Shown here in pieces: positions 31,697-41,010 of a stretch of DNA of 64,000 nucleotides (position 1 is its first letter; every line of letters starts with the position of its first letter). This DNA comes from an uncultured Pontibacter sp. (lineage in GTDB: Bacteria; Bacteroidota; Bacteroidia; Cytophagales; Hymenobacteraceae), in the NCBI RefSeq assembly GCF_947499215.1, contig NZ_CANMNI010000001.1:1240001-1304000 (forward strand), read 5' to 3'. Below the pieces are notes generated by a model that was not told the DNA's origin, ran no database searches, and was given only the letters and a program-made list of their open reading frames with translations. A program made the translations under genes and the position numbers.

Positions 31697-34666
31697 TTAG
31701 AAACCAACATTTAAGCCGAAAGTAACCGTGCGCAGAGCAGGATACTGGGCGCCTATAAGCGAGCCTGTTGAAACCTCTGGGTCAAAGCCACGGAAGTCGG
31801 TCCATGTCACCAAGTTCTGCCCCTGTGCAAACAATTTGATAGTGCTTACGCCGATGCCAGAGTAGATGCTTTGGGGAAGCTCATATGACAGATTGATGTT
31901 ACGGAGCCTTAGGAAATCCCCATCTTCCACGAATCGGGTAGTACCGTCTTGGTATGTGTTCCCTGGTCTCGGTATGTTGGTTATTCTGTTTTCCGGTGTC
32001 CACTCATTTAACAAATCCACAGAAAGGTTGTCACCCAAATAAAGTGGATTTTCCACGTTATTGCGATCATTGTTATAGAGTTTATTTCCTCTAACAAAAC
32101 TAAAGAAGGTATTCAGCTCCAACCCTTTGAATCGCAATGCAGTACCGAAACCACCAAACCATGGGGCTTCTACAGTGCCAACGATCACACGATCATTCGG
32201 GTCATACACCTCCGTTATTTCGCCTTCGGCAGTAAAGTACTGTGCATTTCCATTATCTGGATTCACACCGGCGTAGCGTACCACATAAAGCGAGTTAATC
32301 GGTTCCCCTACACGGTTAATAGTGATACCAGTAACGATCTCTTCATCATCACCTACTAGGCTTATCACTCGGCTTTGGTTGTAAGTGGCGCTTACATTGG
32401 CGCTCCAAGTAAAGTTTTCGCTAGCAATGATGTCACCACTGAGTGCGAATTCTACGCCGCGGTTACGCAGCTCACCCACGTTGGAAATCAGGTTGGAGAA
32501 ACCAGTCGTTCTGGAAAGCTGCCTGTCCAAGAAAAGGTCACTTGTCAGTGAGTTATAGAATTCAACTGTGGTGGCTAACCTGCCACCAAGCATAGTAAAC
32601 TCCAAACCAGTATTGAAGGTGGTCTTTCTCTCCCACTGTAGTGTAGGGTTAGCTAACTGCGCCTGACCAAGACCACCTGCACCACCATAAACAGAGCGTC
32701 CGAAAAGTTCACGTGATGCAAAATCGAGTGGAACACCAGCAGCATTTAACAAAATCTGGTTACCGGCAGAACCATAACTGATCTTATACTTAACGTCCTC
32801 AAATACGTTTGATAGGCCTTCCATAAAAGGTTCGTCAGAAACGATCCAGCTAAGACCGATAGAGCCGAAGTTAGCGAAACGTCTGTCTTCACCGAAGCGG
32901 GAAGAACCGTCGCGGCGTGCGCCAACGGTGATGTAATATCTATCTTTAAAGCCATAGTTGATGTTGGTGAAGTAAGAAAGCAGCGCATTCTCAGTTCCGC
33001 TACCCCCTACAGCAGGTATGAAACCATTCTCAGGGTTACCTGGCGTTATACCGGCCTCATTCTCGAAAGCACCACCAAGTCCATAACCTGTAAAGCCAAA
33101 GGATCTGAATCTGCTGTTCACGATCTCGTTAAACAAGGCTACCGTCAATGTGTGGTCTTCTCCAAATTGAGTGTTGTACGATGCTGAAGTTGTTCCTGTG
33201 TAAGTAAACCTCCTGTTATACCCACGGCCAAAACTACCGGATCTTCCAACAGCAAACGCACCTGAGTAAGTGTCAGGATCAACATAAGCAGATGTCTCAT
33301 TCCCAGTGAAGTCGCCACCCCAAGTTGTTCTGAGAGTAAGTCCTTCCAAGAAAGGTGCGTTGTAACCTACATACACATTACCCACACCTTTCAATTGCTG
33401 ACGCAGGTTTCTGTTTTCAAGAAGCTCTTGCAAGGCATTAGGCTGGCCAGACACCATTTGGGTATACTCACCTTCTTCAGTATAAGGTCTTTCGTAGGGG
33501 TTAGACCAGCGTATGGCATTAAGCGGAGTAGAAATAGCTGTGTTGGCTTCACTCGTATTGGTGAAATCTGAGTAACCGAAAGTGGAGTTCAAACCAAAAT
33601 TGAAATCACCGGCATTTGACTCAACATTCGCCCTACCGGTATAGCGCTCAAGTTTAGTGTTTGGCACCGTTCCAGTCTGATCAAAGATAGAACCAGAGAG
33701 GAAGTAAGTGGTTTTTTCGTTACCGCCAGAAGCACTCAATGTATGGCTTTGGGTTTTACCTGTCTTAAAGAAGACATCCTCCCAATTTGTATCTATTTGC
33801 CTTAACTCAGCCAGCTCTTCATCAGTCCAGTCATAAGGGTTTCCACGCTGTAACTCATACTGCAGTTTTTGCTCTGTATTCATCACCTGAAGCTTGTTCT
33901 CAGGAGCTCTTGAAAAGCCATACTGTACGTCGTAGTTGATGCGGGTTTTACCTGCAAGCCCTTTTCTGGTTGTGATTACTACAACACCGTTTGCCCCTCT
34001 AGACCCATAAATAGATGTGGCTGAGGCGTCTTTTAGAATTGTGAGGCTCTCAAAGTCATTTGGGTTTAAAGTAGAAAAGTCAGCAGCGGAGATCTGCACA
34101 CCATCCATAATATAGAGCGGCTCGGTACTACCGAGGATAGACCCTCTACCACGGATTACCACATTTGCGGCTGCACCTGGCTGACCAGAGTTTGCCTGCA
34201 CCAAGATACCTGGCGCTCTACCTTGCAATGACTGGTCAAACGATGCCAAGGGCACTTGTCTGATTTCTTCCGCTTTTACAGTAGACACGGAGCCTGCTGT
34301 CTCACGCTGCGTCTGCGTGGTATAACCAGTTACCACCACTTCAGAAAGCTGGCGCGTGTCTGCGCTCATGGCCACACTAATACTTGTTTGATTGCCAATA
34401 GCAATCTCTTGCTGCGTCATGCCAATCTGACGGAAAATCAAAATGGCCGTTTCAGGAGTCACGTTAGCTGGAATCGTCAAGGTGTAGGTACCATCAACAC
34501 CAGTGCTAACACCGGTACTGGTTCCCTTTACGATTACAGAAACACCAGGCAAAGGCTGACCAGTTGCCTGCTCAGTCACGGTACCTGATATAGTTCTGCC
34601 CTGCGCCATCACCTGTTCAGCCAGGCAGAGCACTAGAGCAAAGACCATAAGTAGGAATTTTCTCAT
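31697..34666 (-). CDS. SusC/RagA TonB-linked outer-membrane transporter
   Basis: A 989-residue TonB-dependent transporter. A signal peptide (to about residue 21) is followed by a carboxypeptidase D regulatory-like domain (ISGTVTEQATGQPLPGVSV), a TonB-box-like LSEVVVTGYTTQ stretch at about 105-116, a plug with GSRGANGVVVITTRKG, and the 22-strand barrel ending in RTVTFGLNVGF. It pairs with the SusD gene downstream. No anti-sigma factor domain is seen. AGGTATA/TATACCT heptamers, frequent elsewhere in the window, are absent from this gene and its partner. Confidence 0.96.
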   Translation of the reverse strand: MRKFLLMVFALVLCLAEQVMAQGRTISGTVTEQATGQPLPGVSVIVKGTSTGVSTGVDGTYTLTIPANVTPETAILIFRQIGMTQQEIAIGNQTSISVAMSADTRQLSEVVVTGYTTQTQRETAGSVSTVKAEEIRQVPLASFDQSLQGRAPGILVQANSGQPGAAANVVIRGRGSILGSTEPLYIMDGVQISAADFSTLNPNDFESLTILKDASATSIYGSRGANGVVVITTRKGLAGKTRINYDVQYGFSRAPENKLQVMNTEQKLQYELQRGNPYDWTDEELAELRQIDTNWEDVFFKTGKTQSHTLSASGGNEKTTYFLSGSIFDQTGTVPNTKLERYTGRANVESNAGDFNFGLNSTFGYSDFTNTSEANTAISTPLNAIRWSNPYERPYTEEGEYTQMVSGQPNALQELLENRNLRQQLKGVGNVYVGYNAPFLEGLTLRTTWGGDFTGNETSAYVDPDTYSGAFAVGRSGSFGRGYNRRFTYTGTTSASYNTQFGEDHTLTVALFNEIVNSRFRSFGFTGYGLGGAFENEAGITPGNPENGFIPAVGGSGTENALLSYFTNINYGFKDRYYITVGARRDGSSRFGEDRRFANFGSIGLSWIVSDEPFMEGLSNVFEDVKYKISYGSAGNQILLNAAGVPLDFASRELFGRSVYGGAGGLGQAQLANPTLQWERKTTFNTGLEFTMLGGRLATTVEFYNSLTSDLFLDRQLSRTTGFSNLISNVGELRNRGVEFALSGDIIASENFTWSANVSATYNQSRVISLVGDDEEIVTGITINRVGEPINSLYVVRYAGVNPDNGNAQYFTAEGEITEVYDPNDRVIVGTVEAPWFGGFGTALRFKGLELNTFFSFVRGNKLYNNDRNNVENPLYLGDNLSVDLLNEWTPENRITNIPRPGNTYQDGTTRFVEDGDFLRLRNINLSYELPQSIYSGIGVSTIKLFAQGQNLVTWTDFRGFDPEVSTGSLIGAQYPALRTVTFGLNVGF

Positions 34667-35092
34667 AGATTTTGAGTTTTAGTTAAATAATGAATGTCGG
34701 TTAACTGTTGTTTATTGACCTCCATGACATGTTACGGAGTACGCACACTTTCCATACAATACGATGAAAACCAACCTGCAAGTTAGTATCAATAGGTATT
34801 TTTTCAAGCCTAAGTTAAAATTTATAAAGACAACAGAGAAGACTAACTTTCTGTTTTCACTCAAAGCCAAAAAAATTAAGTCATTAAAAGACCTGAGAGC
34901 CACTAACTCCACTTAAAAAATAGTCACAGCATTTGGCGATTTTTCCCTAACATCAGCTATATCAAGTTTAATAAAGAGTTAACTCGCTAGTTTATTTACA
35001 GTTATATCCTTTTTCCCACTGCCCAAACAGCTTCGTACACCTTTTTATTTCAAGTAAGATATTGGCTGACTAGAAATATAAATTTTTTAATT
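34667..35092. other. AT-rich intergenic region
   Basis: About 425 bases of AT-rich DNA between the divergent susC and blaI genes. I find no gene and no confident -33/-7 pair for susC. It probably holds the susC promoter and leader. Confidence 0.4.
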
Positions 35093-35128
35093 AACTAAAC
35101 CTTTAGTTTGTAAACTAAGTATTTAGTT
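35093..35128. promoter_or_regulatory. Operator-like dyad upstream of blaI
   Basis: Two 17-base arms (35093-35109 and 35112-35128) match in 14 positions around a two-base centre. The inner dyad is TTAGTTT-GT-AAACTAA and the outer arms are AACTAAA and TTTAGTT. It lies 33 bases before the BlaI ATG, a typical spot for autoregulation by a BlaI/MecI dimer. TTAGTTTG within it also resembles a -7 box with one mismatch. Confidence 0.65.
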
Positions 35129-35161
35129 ATATATTAGCATTACCAAACAAAATTGAAGCCT

Positions 35162-35554
35162 ATGAAAGAGCTCACCAAAGCCGAAGAGGAGATTATGCAG
35201 ATTCTCTGGAAACTGGAAAAAGGGTTTGTAAAAGACATTATGGAGCAGATGCCCGAGCCCAAGCCGGCGTATAATACGGTGTCCACGATTGTGCGCATAC
35301 TAGAGAAGAAAGGCTTTGTGGGATACAACGCTTTTGGCAAGTCACACGAGTATTTCCCGCTGGTGGCTGAAGACAAGTACAAGAGCTTCTTTCTGAAGAA
35401 TTTTATGAGCGGCTACTTCGGGGGCTCATTCGAAAAACTGGTTTCTTTTTTTGCCAAGGATAACAAGTTGGACCTAAAAGAAATAGACCAACTGATGCGA
35501 CACGTAAAAGACGAACTTAAAGAGGAGGACCAACAGGATGGAAACGACCGTTAA
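35162..35554 (+). CDS. BlaI/MecI family repressor
   Basis: A 130-residue winged-helix repressor. MKELTKAEEEIMQILWKLEKG, the recognition helix AYNTVSTIVRILEKKGFVGY, and the wing KSHEYFPLVAEDKYKS are typical of BlaI/MecI/CopY proteins, with a C-terminal dimerisation helix pair. In known systems a partner membrane peptidase (BlaR1) triggers its cleavage. Here the M56 gene overlaps its end by 17 bases, so the pair is translationally coupled. The start is the ATG at 35162. An extended dyad upstream is the likely operator. Confidence 0.93.
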   Translation: MKELTKAEEEIMQILWKLEKGFVKDIMEQMPEPKPAYNTVSTIVRILEKKGFVGYNAFGKSHEYFPLVAEDKYKSFFLKNFMSGYFGGSFEKLVSFFAKDNKLDLKEIDQLMRHVKDELKEEDQQDGNDR

Positions 35555-36989
35555 CTACTTGATTCAGTCAGGCTTTGCTCTGCTGGTGCTATACCTGTTC
35601 TATAGACTCGTTCTGCGAAACCAGCCCAGCCTATATTATAACAGAGCCTACCTGTTGCTGGCTCCCCTAGCGGCACTTGTTATTCCGCTGCTGGAGTTGC
35701 CGCTCCCCTTTGAGGCGGCGCTGCCAGCTGCTAAGGCCATACCAAGCATACAACTGCAGGAAATTCAAGTGGTCGGTTACACAGATGCTGCGCCTGTCAC
35801 CACCCAGTTGCTAACGATTGGGCAACTGCTCATCACCCTTTACAGTATCGTAGGACTTGTTTTGTTGATCAGGTTGGGAACTCAGCTGGCACGCATTCGT
35901 CAGCTGGCTTCCACTGCCACCCCACTCCAAGGCACTAACGCTGATGCGACCATACTTCAAACTGAGGGGCATGTGCCGGCCTTCGCCTTTTTAAACTATG
36001 TGTTTCTGGGCAGTTTGGCGCACCTGTCCGATAAGGAGCAACAGCAAGTGCTGCGCCACGAACTGGCCCACGTGCGTCTGCGCCATACCTATGACATCCT
36101 GTACTTTGAAGTTCTGACGGCTATTTTCTGGTTTAACCCCCTTGTCTGGTTACTGAAGGAAGAACTGCGAGACGTGCACGAGTACCAAGCCGACGCAGAG
36201 GTACTCTCTGACTATCAGCCACAGGAGTACAGCTCACTGCTGGCCAAGGAGGCGCTATATGTAACAGGTATACCTGTAGGCAGCTACTTTCAAAAGCCGC
36301 AGGTGTTCCGCCGCCTGCACATGCTGCAGCAGTATGGCCGACCATCCAGTCGCATGCGACCGCTGTTGGCTTTGCCCGTGGTGCTGCTCTTGCTGTTCGC
36401 TTTCTCGGTAAACAACCAAGCAAGCGCTGATGTAGTCACTGAGCAAGAAGAACCGACCTCACTCACAGAAATATTAGTGACAGCACCCGCCCGCAAAGCC
36501 GGTATACCTATAGGTGAGAAAAGCAGCACAGGTATAGCCAAGGAGTCAGCGGCAGTTTCAACAGAACGAAATACATCGCCTGACAAGCCCGAACCGACAA
36601 ACAAACTGATTCAATTTGATGAACCTTCCACTAAATCCGCTAAACCGGAAGCTACCACTAGTGAGCGTGTAAAGCCTTACAGCTATGTAGAGCAGATGCC
36701 AAGCTTTATTGGAGGTGAAACAGAAATGCTCAAGTTCCTCGGCCGCAACATCCGCTACCCAAAGACAGCACAGGAGGCCGGGGTGGAAGGACTGGTAGTA
36801 GTCAGCTTTGTGGTGGAGACTGATGGAAGCCTGCATGATATAACTGTCCTGAAAAAGCTGCATGATGAAGCCGACGCAGAAGCCGTTCGGGTAGTGGAGC
36901 GCATGAATGGCCAGTGGAATGCAGGCAAACAGAATGGCGTAGCGGTACCTGTCAGGTATACCTTGCCCATCCGGTTTGCCATAAAATAA
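35538..36989 (+). CDS. M56 metallopeptidase with C-terminal TonB domain (BlaR1-like)
   Basis: A 483-residue membrane sensor. Four hydrophobic segments (about residues 5-25, 35-52, 90-115 and 270-290) surround a cytoplasmic M56 zinc peptidase with HELAHVR at residues 174-180 and the downstream EYQADAEVLSDY motif. A linker rich in Thr, Ser and Pro follows the last membrane helix. The exported C terminus (about 385-483) is a TonB_C domain (EQMPSFIGGETEMLKFLGR ... LPIRFAIK), in place of the penicillin-binding sensor of BlaR1. Expected to cleave or inactivate the upstream BlaI when triggered. The signal is unknown. Confidence 0.9.
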   Translation: METTVNYLIQSGFALLVLYLFYRLVLRNQPSLYYNRAYLLLAPLAALVIPLLELPLPFEAALPAAKAIPSIQLQEIQVVGYTDAAPVTTQLLTIGQLLITLYSIVGLVLLIRLGTQLARIRQLASTATPLQGTNADATILQTEGHVPAFAFLNYVFLGSLAHLSDKEQQQVLRHELAHVRLRHTYDILYFEVLTAIFWFNPLVWLLKEELRDVHEYQADAEVLSDYQPQEYSSLLAKEALYVTGIPVGSYFQKPQVFRRLHMLQQYGRPSSRMRPLLALPVVLLLLFAFSVNNQASADVVTEQEEPTSLTEILVTAPARKAGIPIGEKSSTGIAKESAAVSTERNTSPDKPEPTNKLIQFDEPSTKSAKPEATTSERVKPYSYVEQMPSFIGGETEMLKFLGRNIRYPKTAQEAGVEGLVVVSFVVETDGSLHDITVLKKLHDEADAEAVRVVERMNGQWNAGKQNGVAVPVRYTLPIRFAIK

Positions 36990-37090
36990 CACCCTCTCAC
37001 ATTTTAATCCCTTATTCATTCAGCCAAAAAGCTGAAACAGGACAACTATTGCCTTTTCAAACCTAAAACGAACCATAAAACTTACATCTC

Positions 37091-38353
37091 ATGAAAAAGA
37101 AAAACACACTCAAAAACATGCTGGCAGCGCCTCTTTTGGCTTTAGCCTTGTCTCTGGCGCCGCAATCCGTTGTCTTGGCTCAGCAGACAAACGCCCAAGA
37201 AAAACCTTATACCTATGTGGATCAGATGCCTCAGTTCAAAGGTGGTGAAGGGGAAATGCTCAAGTTTCTGGGCAGCAACATCAAGTATCTAGACGCCGCC
37301 ATTAGCAATGGTCTGGAAGGACTGGTTGTTGTGAGCTTTGTAGTAGAAAAAGACGGTAAAGTAAGCGAAGTGCAAACGCTAAAATCGCTGGGTCAGGGTA
37401 CTGACGAGGAGGCCATACGGGTGGTGAAGCTGATGAGCGGGCATTGGACACCGGGCAGCCAGAAAGGAGAAGTAGTTCGGGTACGCTATACCTTGCCAAT
37501 CAAGTTTGCGCTGAGAGGCGCAGAGAAAGCAGCCGCTGCCGAAAAAGCCAACCGCATGCCTGCTTTTAAGGGTGGTCCCGAGGCTATGCAACAGACGATG
37601 CAGTCATACCTAGTGCTGCCAGCTGAAGCCAAACAGGAGAACCTGAACGCACGTGTGGTGGTGAAGTTCTATGTAGACAAAGATGGCCAAGTATCCAACC
37701 TGCGCCTCGAAGGCACCAAACTCAAGAAAACCGTTGGCCCCGGCTCCGAACTAGACTACATGGATGCCTCTACGTTCCAGTTGCAGAACAAAGCCATTCT
37801 GGCGAAACTCTCTGAATCTGCCATGGCTGCTGTTAAGGCGACCTCGGGCAAATGGGAACCTGCTCTTAAAAACGGACAGCCTGTTGGTTCCGAATTGGCA
37901 TTGCCGGTGCAGTTCCTAGGGTCAGACTCGGACAGAAACAGTGAAAAAATAGGTGTACCGAGTATGACTAAGTATACCAAGCACTTCTACCAAGTCGATG
38001 AAGTGGATGTTAAGCCGAGTTTTAAAGATGGCTCTTTTGAAAAATACTTGGCCAAGAACTTGCGTTATCCTGCCAATACTGACTTTGAAGGGATAGTAGA
38101 AGTCAAATTAGTGATAAAGGAGAATGGGGAAGTGATTAGCATGATACCCGTAAGTATTGGAAAGGAAATACACGACGCTGTATCCGGCACAATCCAAAAA
38201 ACACAGGACATGTGGAACCCGGGCAAAGTAGACGGCCAACCTGTTTCGGTTACCCAAAAGCTGACTATCCTGTTTGTAACGAATGACGGATCAAAGAAGC
38301 CTGCAGACTCGAATGCGAAAAAGGCTGATCTGATTGTTACAAGGTTTAAGTAG
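37091..38353 (+). CDS. Exported protein with three TonB_C-like domains
   Basis: A 420-residue exported protein. After a signal peptide (residues 1-31, ending VVLAQQ) there are three tandem copies of a TonB C-terminal-type domain. Copy 1 at about 40-140 (YVDQMPQFKGGEGEMLKFL ... LPIKFAL) closely resembles the C terminus of the preceding M56 protein. Copy 2 at about 155-278 (MPAFKGGPEAMQQ ... LPVQFL) and copy 3 at about 298-400 (KPSFKDGSFEKYLAKNLRYP ... LTILFV) are more diverged. It has no membrane helix other than the signal, so it is unlikely to be a normal energy transducer. Probable operon partner of the M56/BlaI pair. Confidence 0.82.
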   Translation: MKKKNTLKNMLAAPLLALALSLAPQSVVLAQQTNAQEKPYTYVDQMPQFKGGEGEMLKFLGSNIKYLDAAISNGLEGLVVVSFVVEKDGKVSEVQTLKSLGQGTDEEAIRVVKLMSGHWTPGSQKGEVVRVRYTLPIKFALRGAEKAAAAEKANRMPAFKGGPEAMQQTMQSYLVLPAEAKQENLNARVVVKFYVDKDGQVSNLRLEGTKLKKTVGPGSELDYMDASTFQLQNKAILAKLSESAMAAVKATSGKWEPALKNGQPVGSELALPVQFLGSDSDRNSEKIGVPSMTKYTKHFYQVDEVDVKPSFKDGSFEKYLAKNLRYPANTDFEGIVEVKLVIKENGEVISMIPVSIGKEIHDAVSGTIQKTQDMWNPGKVDGQPVSVTQKLTILFVTNDGSKKPADSNAKKADLIVTRFK

Positions 38354-38355
38354 AT

Positions 38356-38835
38356 ATGAGTAAATCATTCCTCTTACTTCTGGCATTCCTCACCTGCGCT
38401 GCCGTTACAAGTATCGGGCAAGGTCGGGCATTGACTTTTCAGGAAGCTGAAAACCAAGGCGTACCTTTTCAGCATCTGGATAGTCTCTATAAAAGTGCAG
38501 TGCATACTGATGAACATTTAGCTGTTTTTAAGACAACAGAAGAACAGAAAAGCCTACAGGTAGCCTATGCGAAACTCCTCCAAGATTTAGGCAACTTTCT
38601 TCGGGAAAATGGTTTTAAGTGGGAAAAACAGATCCGAGGCGCTAATAGAATATACTTTAGACCTGACGGCAGCATCGATTATTTCCTGTTTCACTTCCCT
38701 GAAGGACAGCTTGCACCTGATAAAGAAAAAAAATTCAACCGTCTTCTGAGCTTATTTATTCAAGACTACAAATTTGAATTGACCGCGGGTGAGAAATTTG
38801 CGCAGTGCAGTGCAGTAAAATATTCAGATATTTAA
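38356..38835 (+). CDS. Small exported protein of unknown function
   Basis: I do not recognise this 159-residue protein. It has a signal peptide (about 1-21, ending TSIGQ) and a soluble part with LQDLGNFLRENGFKWEKQI and YFRPDGSIDYFLFHF. It starts two bases after the TonB_C-repeat gene stop, so it belongs to the same operon as BlaI and the M56 peptidase. Followed by a strong two-way terminator. Function unknown; its position suggests a part in the same envelope response. Confidence 0.7.
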   Translation: MSKSFLLLLAFLTCAAVTSIGQGRALTFQEAENQGVPFQHLDSLYKSAVHTDEHLAVFKTTEEQKSLQVAYAKLLQDLGNFLRENGFKWEKQIRGANRIYFRPDGSIDYFLFHFPEGQLAPDKEKKFNRLLSLFIQDYKFELTAGEKFAQCSAVKYSDI

Positions 38836-38850
38836 TGGTTTCTTAATACG

Positions 38851-38886
38851 AAAAGCGCGGCCTTTCCTTTGAAGGGCCGCGCTTTT
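38851..38886. terminator. Two-way terminator after the blaI operon and surE
   Basis: AAAAGCGCGGCC (38851-38862) pairs with GGCCGCGCTTTT (38875-38886) between convergent genes. Confidence 0.85.
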
Positions 38887-38909
38887 GGTTCTATACTCAT
38901 ACCTATACC

Positions 38910-39683
38910 TTACATATCCCACTCATTCAGCGTCGACATGGCGTGGTAGGCAGTCATATCGTACTGGCAGGGCACCACGGATACGTAGTTATTCACCAGC
39001 GCCCACTCGTCGGTATCCTCGCCTTTGTCGTGGTTCACGAAGCTGCCTGTCATCCAGAAGTAGCGGCGGTTGCGTGGGTCAAGGCGCTCGTCAAACTCCT
39101 CCTGCCACTTGGCATGGGCCTGCCGGCATACTTTTATACCTTTTATCGGTTCTTCGCTCTTTTTAGGTAGATTCACATTCAGCGCCGTGTTCTCCGGGAT
39201 ACCATGCTCCAGTGCCTGCCGGATGATCAGTTCCACAAACTCCTCGGTATGTGAAAAATCCGCCTCGTGCCCGTAATCACACAGCGAAAAACCGATGGCT
39301 GGAAGGCCTTCGATGGCCGCCTCAATGGCAGCCGACATGGTGCCGGAATACAGCACGCTTATGCTGGAGTTGGAACCGTGGTTGATGCCACTCACCACCA
39401 AATCGGGACGGCGGTCTTTCAGCACATGGTGCTTGGCCAGTTTTACGCAGTCGGCCGGCGTGCCGGAGCATTCGTAAGCCTCTACGCCGAGGTCGTCGAA
39501 AGCGATGGAGCGGTCGAGCCGCAGGGTGTTGCCTATCGTAATCGCATGCCCCATACCAGACTGCGGGCCATCGGGTGCCACTACTACAACCTCCCCTATC
39601 TTTTGCGCCACTTTCACCAGCGTCCGGATGCCCGGTGCCGTGATGCCGTCGTCGTTCGAAACCAGTATCAATGGTTTAGCCAT
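38910..39683 (-). CDS. surE: 5'/3'-nucleotidase SurE
   Basis: SurE is a metal-dependent nucleoside monophosphate phosphatase linked to stationary-phase survival. The 257-residue protein shows ILVSNDDGITAPGIRTL at the N terminus with the metal-binding Asp pair, then GHAITIGN, ECSGTPADCVKLA and VSGINHGSNSS, all family signatures. Length is normal. Stand-alone gene convergent with the blaI operon. Confidence 0.96.
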   Translation of the reverse strand: MAKPLILVSNDDGITAPGIRTLVKVAQKIGEVVVVAPDGPQSGMGHAITIGNTLRLDRSIAFDDLGVEAYECSGTPADCVKLAKHHVLKDRRPDLVVSGINHGSNSSISVLYSGTMSAAIEAAIEGLPAIGFSLCDYGHEADFSHTEEFVELIIRQALEHGIPENTALNVNLPKKSEEPIKGIKVCRQAHAKWQEEFDERLDPRNRRYFWMTGSFVNHDKGEDTDEWALVNNYVSVVPCQYDMTAYHAMSTLNEWDM

Positions 39684-39803
39684 TTTATTATTTTAAGTTG
39701 ATGTATGACAAAATAAACTAATTGCGTTTTCACGCTAATATACGACAACCCACGCTGCCACAACAAGGTTACAATGAATATAATGATTTCCTAATCTCAC
39801 CTC

Positions 39804-40439
39804 ATGCTTAAGAATTTACTTTACGCCATCCTGTTGGGGGTGGGCATGGCAGCTTGCCTTGCCGACCGCGACAACAGTGATGATGCTACCATCACAGACA
39901 CGGATCCGGCTGTCGAAGGCGGACCGATGACCGAAACAGTTGAGCTTGAAACGCCTGAAGCAACGCCCGATCCTGCGGACCTTCTCATAAGCAAAGGCCG
40001 TGTAGGCAACATCCGAATTGGTATGCCTATAGAAGAGATGCGCAGCCAAGTGCCATCGGGCCAACAGATCAAAGACACCACACTGCAGCTCGAAGGCCAG
40101 CAGTACACCGCCTATGTGTTTAGCAGTCCGAACAGCCCCAGTGGCCTGCTGGTGGAACAGGTTTGCGAGCCCGACTGCCGGGTTTGGCGCATCAGCGTCA
40201 GTAGCAATGCGTACCAAACGGCACAAGGTATAGGAGTTGGATCAAAATACAGTGAAGTGGCACAGCATTATCCTATTTCTTATACCAGTCTGGGCGAGGC
40301 TGGTTTTGTGGCTGTAAGTGAAACAGCAGGTCTATCCTTTATACTGGGCTCCAGCCAGTTAGACAAAAACCAATTACACCGAATGAAACCTGATCAGGTA
40401 CCTGCTAACACACTTGTACAAGGCATTTTAGTATATTAG
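39804..40439 (+). CDS. Putative lipoprotein, unknown function
   Basis: A 211-residue probable lipoprotein (GVGMAACLAD, Cys18), then an acidic Thr/Pro linker and a compact domain beginning GRVGNIRIGMPIEEMRSQV. That opening recalls small domains in which a short helix follows an IxIGM strand, but I cannot name a family. A conserved-looking CEPDC pair lies near residue 115. It is followed 40 bases later by a DoxX-type gene. Confidence 0.7.
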   Translation: MLKNLLYAILLGVGMAACLADRDNSDDATITDTDPAVEGGPMTETVELETPEATPDPADLLISKGRVGNIRIGMPIEEMRSQVPSGQQIKDTTLQLEGQQYTAYVFSSPNSPSGLLVEQVCEPDCRVWRISVSSNAYQTAQGIGVGSKYSEVAQHYPISYTSLGEAGFVAVSETAGLSFILGSSQLDKNQLHRMKPDQVPANTLVQGILVY

Positions 40440-40479
40440 ATTTTTGTGATATTTCTGAGGATTGTGTATTATTGCTCTC

Positions 40480-40926
40480 ATGGCACTACTCCGCACTCGT
40501 TACAGCTATAGAAACACTGGATTGCTGCTGCTCCGCATCGGCATTGGCATTATGTTTATCCTTCACGGTTGGCCCAAAATGATGGGTGGTCCGGAGCGTT
40601 GGGCCAAGGTGGGTGCCAACATGCAGCTGCTTGGGATCGACTTTATGCCGGAGTTCTGGGGTTTTATGGCCGCTTTCGCTGAAACGGTAGGTGGTACGCT
40701 TTTGGTACTAGGACTTTTCTTCCGCCCCACGCTTATCCTTTTAGTCATTACTATGCTGGTGGCCACATTGCGCCACATGAGCGCCGGCGATGGCTTTGGC
40801 GGCTACTCACATGCTTTGGAGGCTGCCATCCTCTTCTTTGCGCTCTACTTCATCGGTCCGGGCAAGTACAGCCTCGACAAGCAACTCTTCCCGACAAATA
40901 AAAATCGGAAGACGTTTATGGTGTAG
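40480..40926 (+). CDS. DoxX family membrane protein
   Basis: A 148-residue membrane protein of the DoxX family with four helices. LLLLRIGIGIMFILHGWPKM and EFWGFMAAFAETVGGTLLVLGLF are the standard first and second helix signatures. The start is the ATG at 40480; the GTG at 40462 would add residues outside the family pattern. DoxX members are linked to quinone or thiol redox and oxidative stress, but this one's role is unknown. Confidence 0.88.
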   Translation: MALLRTRYSYRNTGLLLLRIGIGIMFILHGWPKMMGGPERWAKVGANMQLLGIDFMPEFWGFMAAFAETVGGTLLVLGLFFRPTLILLVITMLVATLRHMSAGDGFGGYSHALEAAILFFALYFIGPGKYSLDKQLFPTNKNRKTFMV

Positions 40927-41010
40927 TTTTAAGTTCTGACACCTTTCTAATTCCATTTCTGAGCATAATTGGTTAACATTGCTTTACAAGAACAATTGTA
41001 AACACAATCC

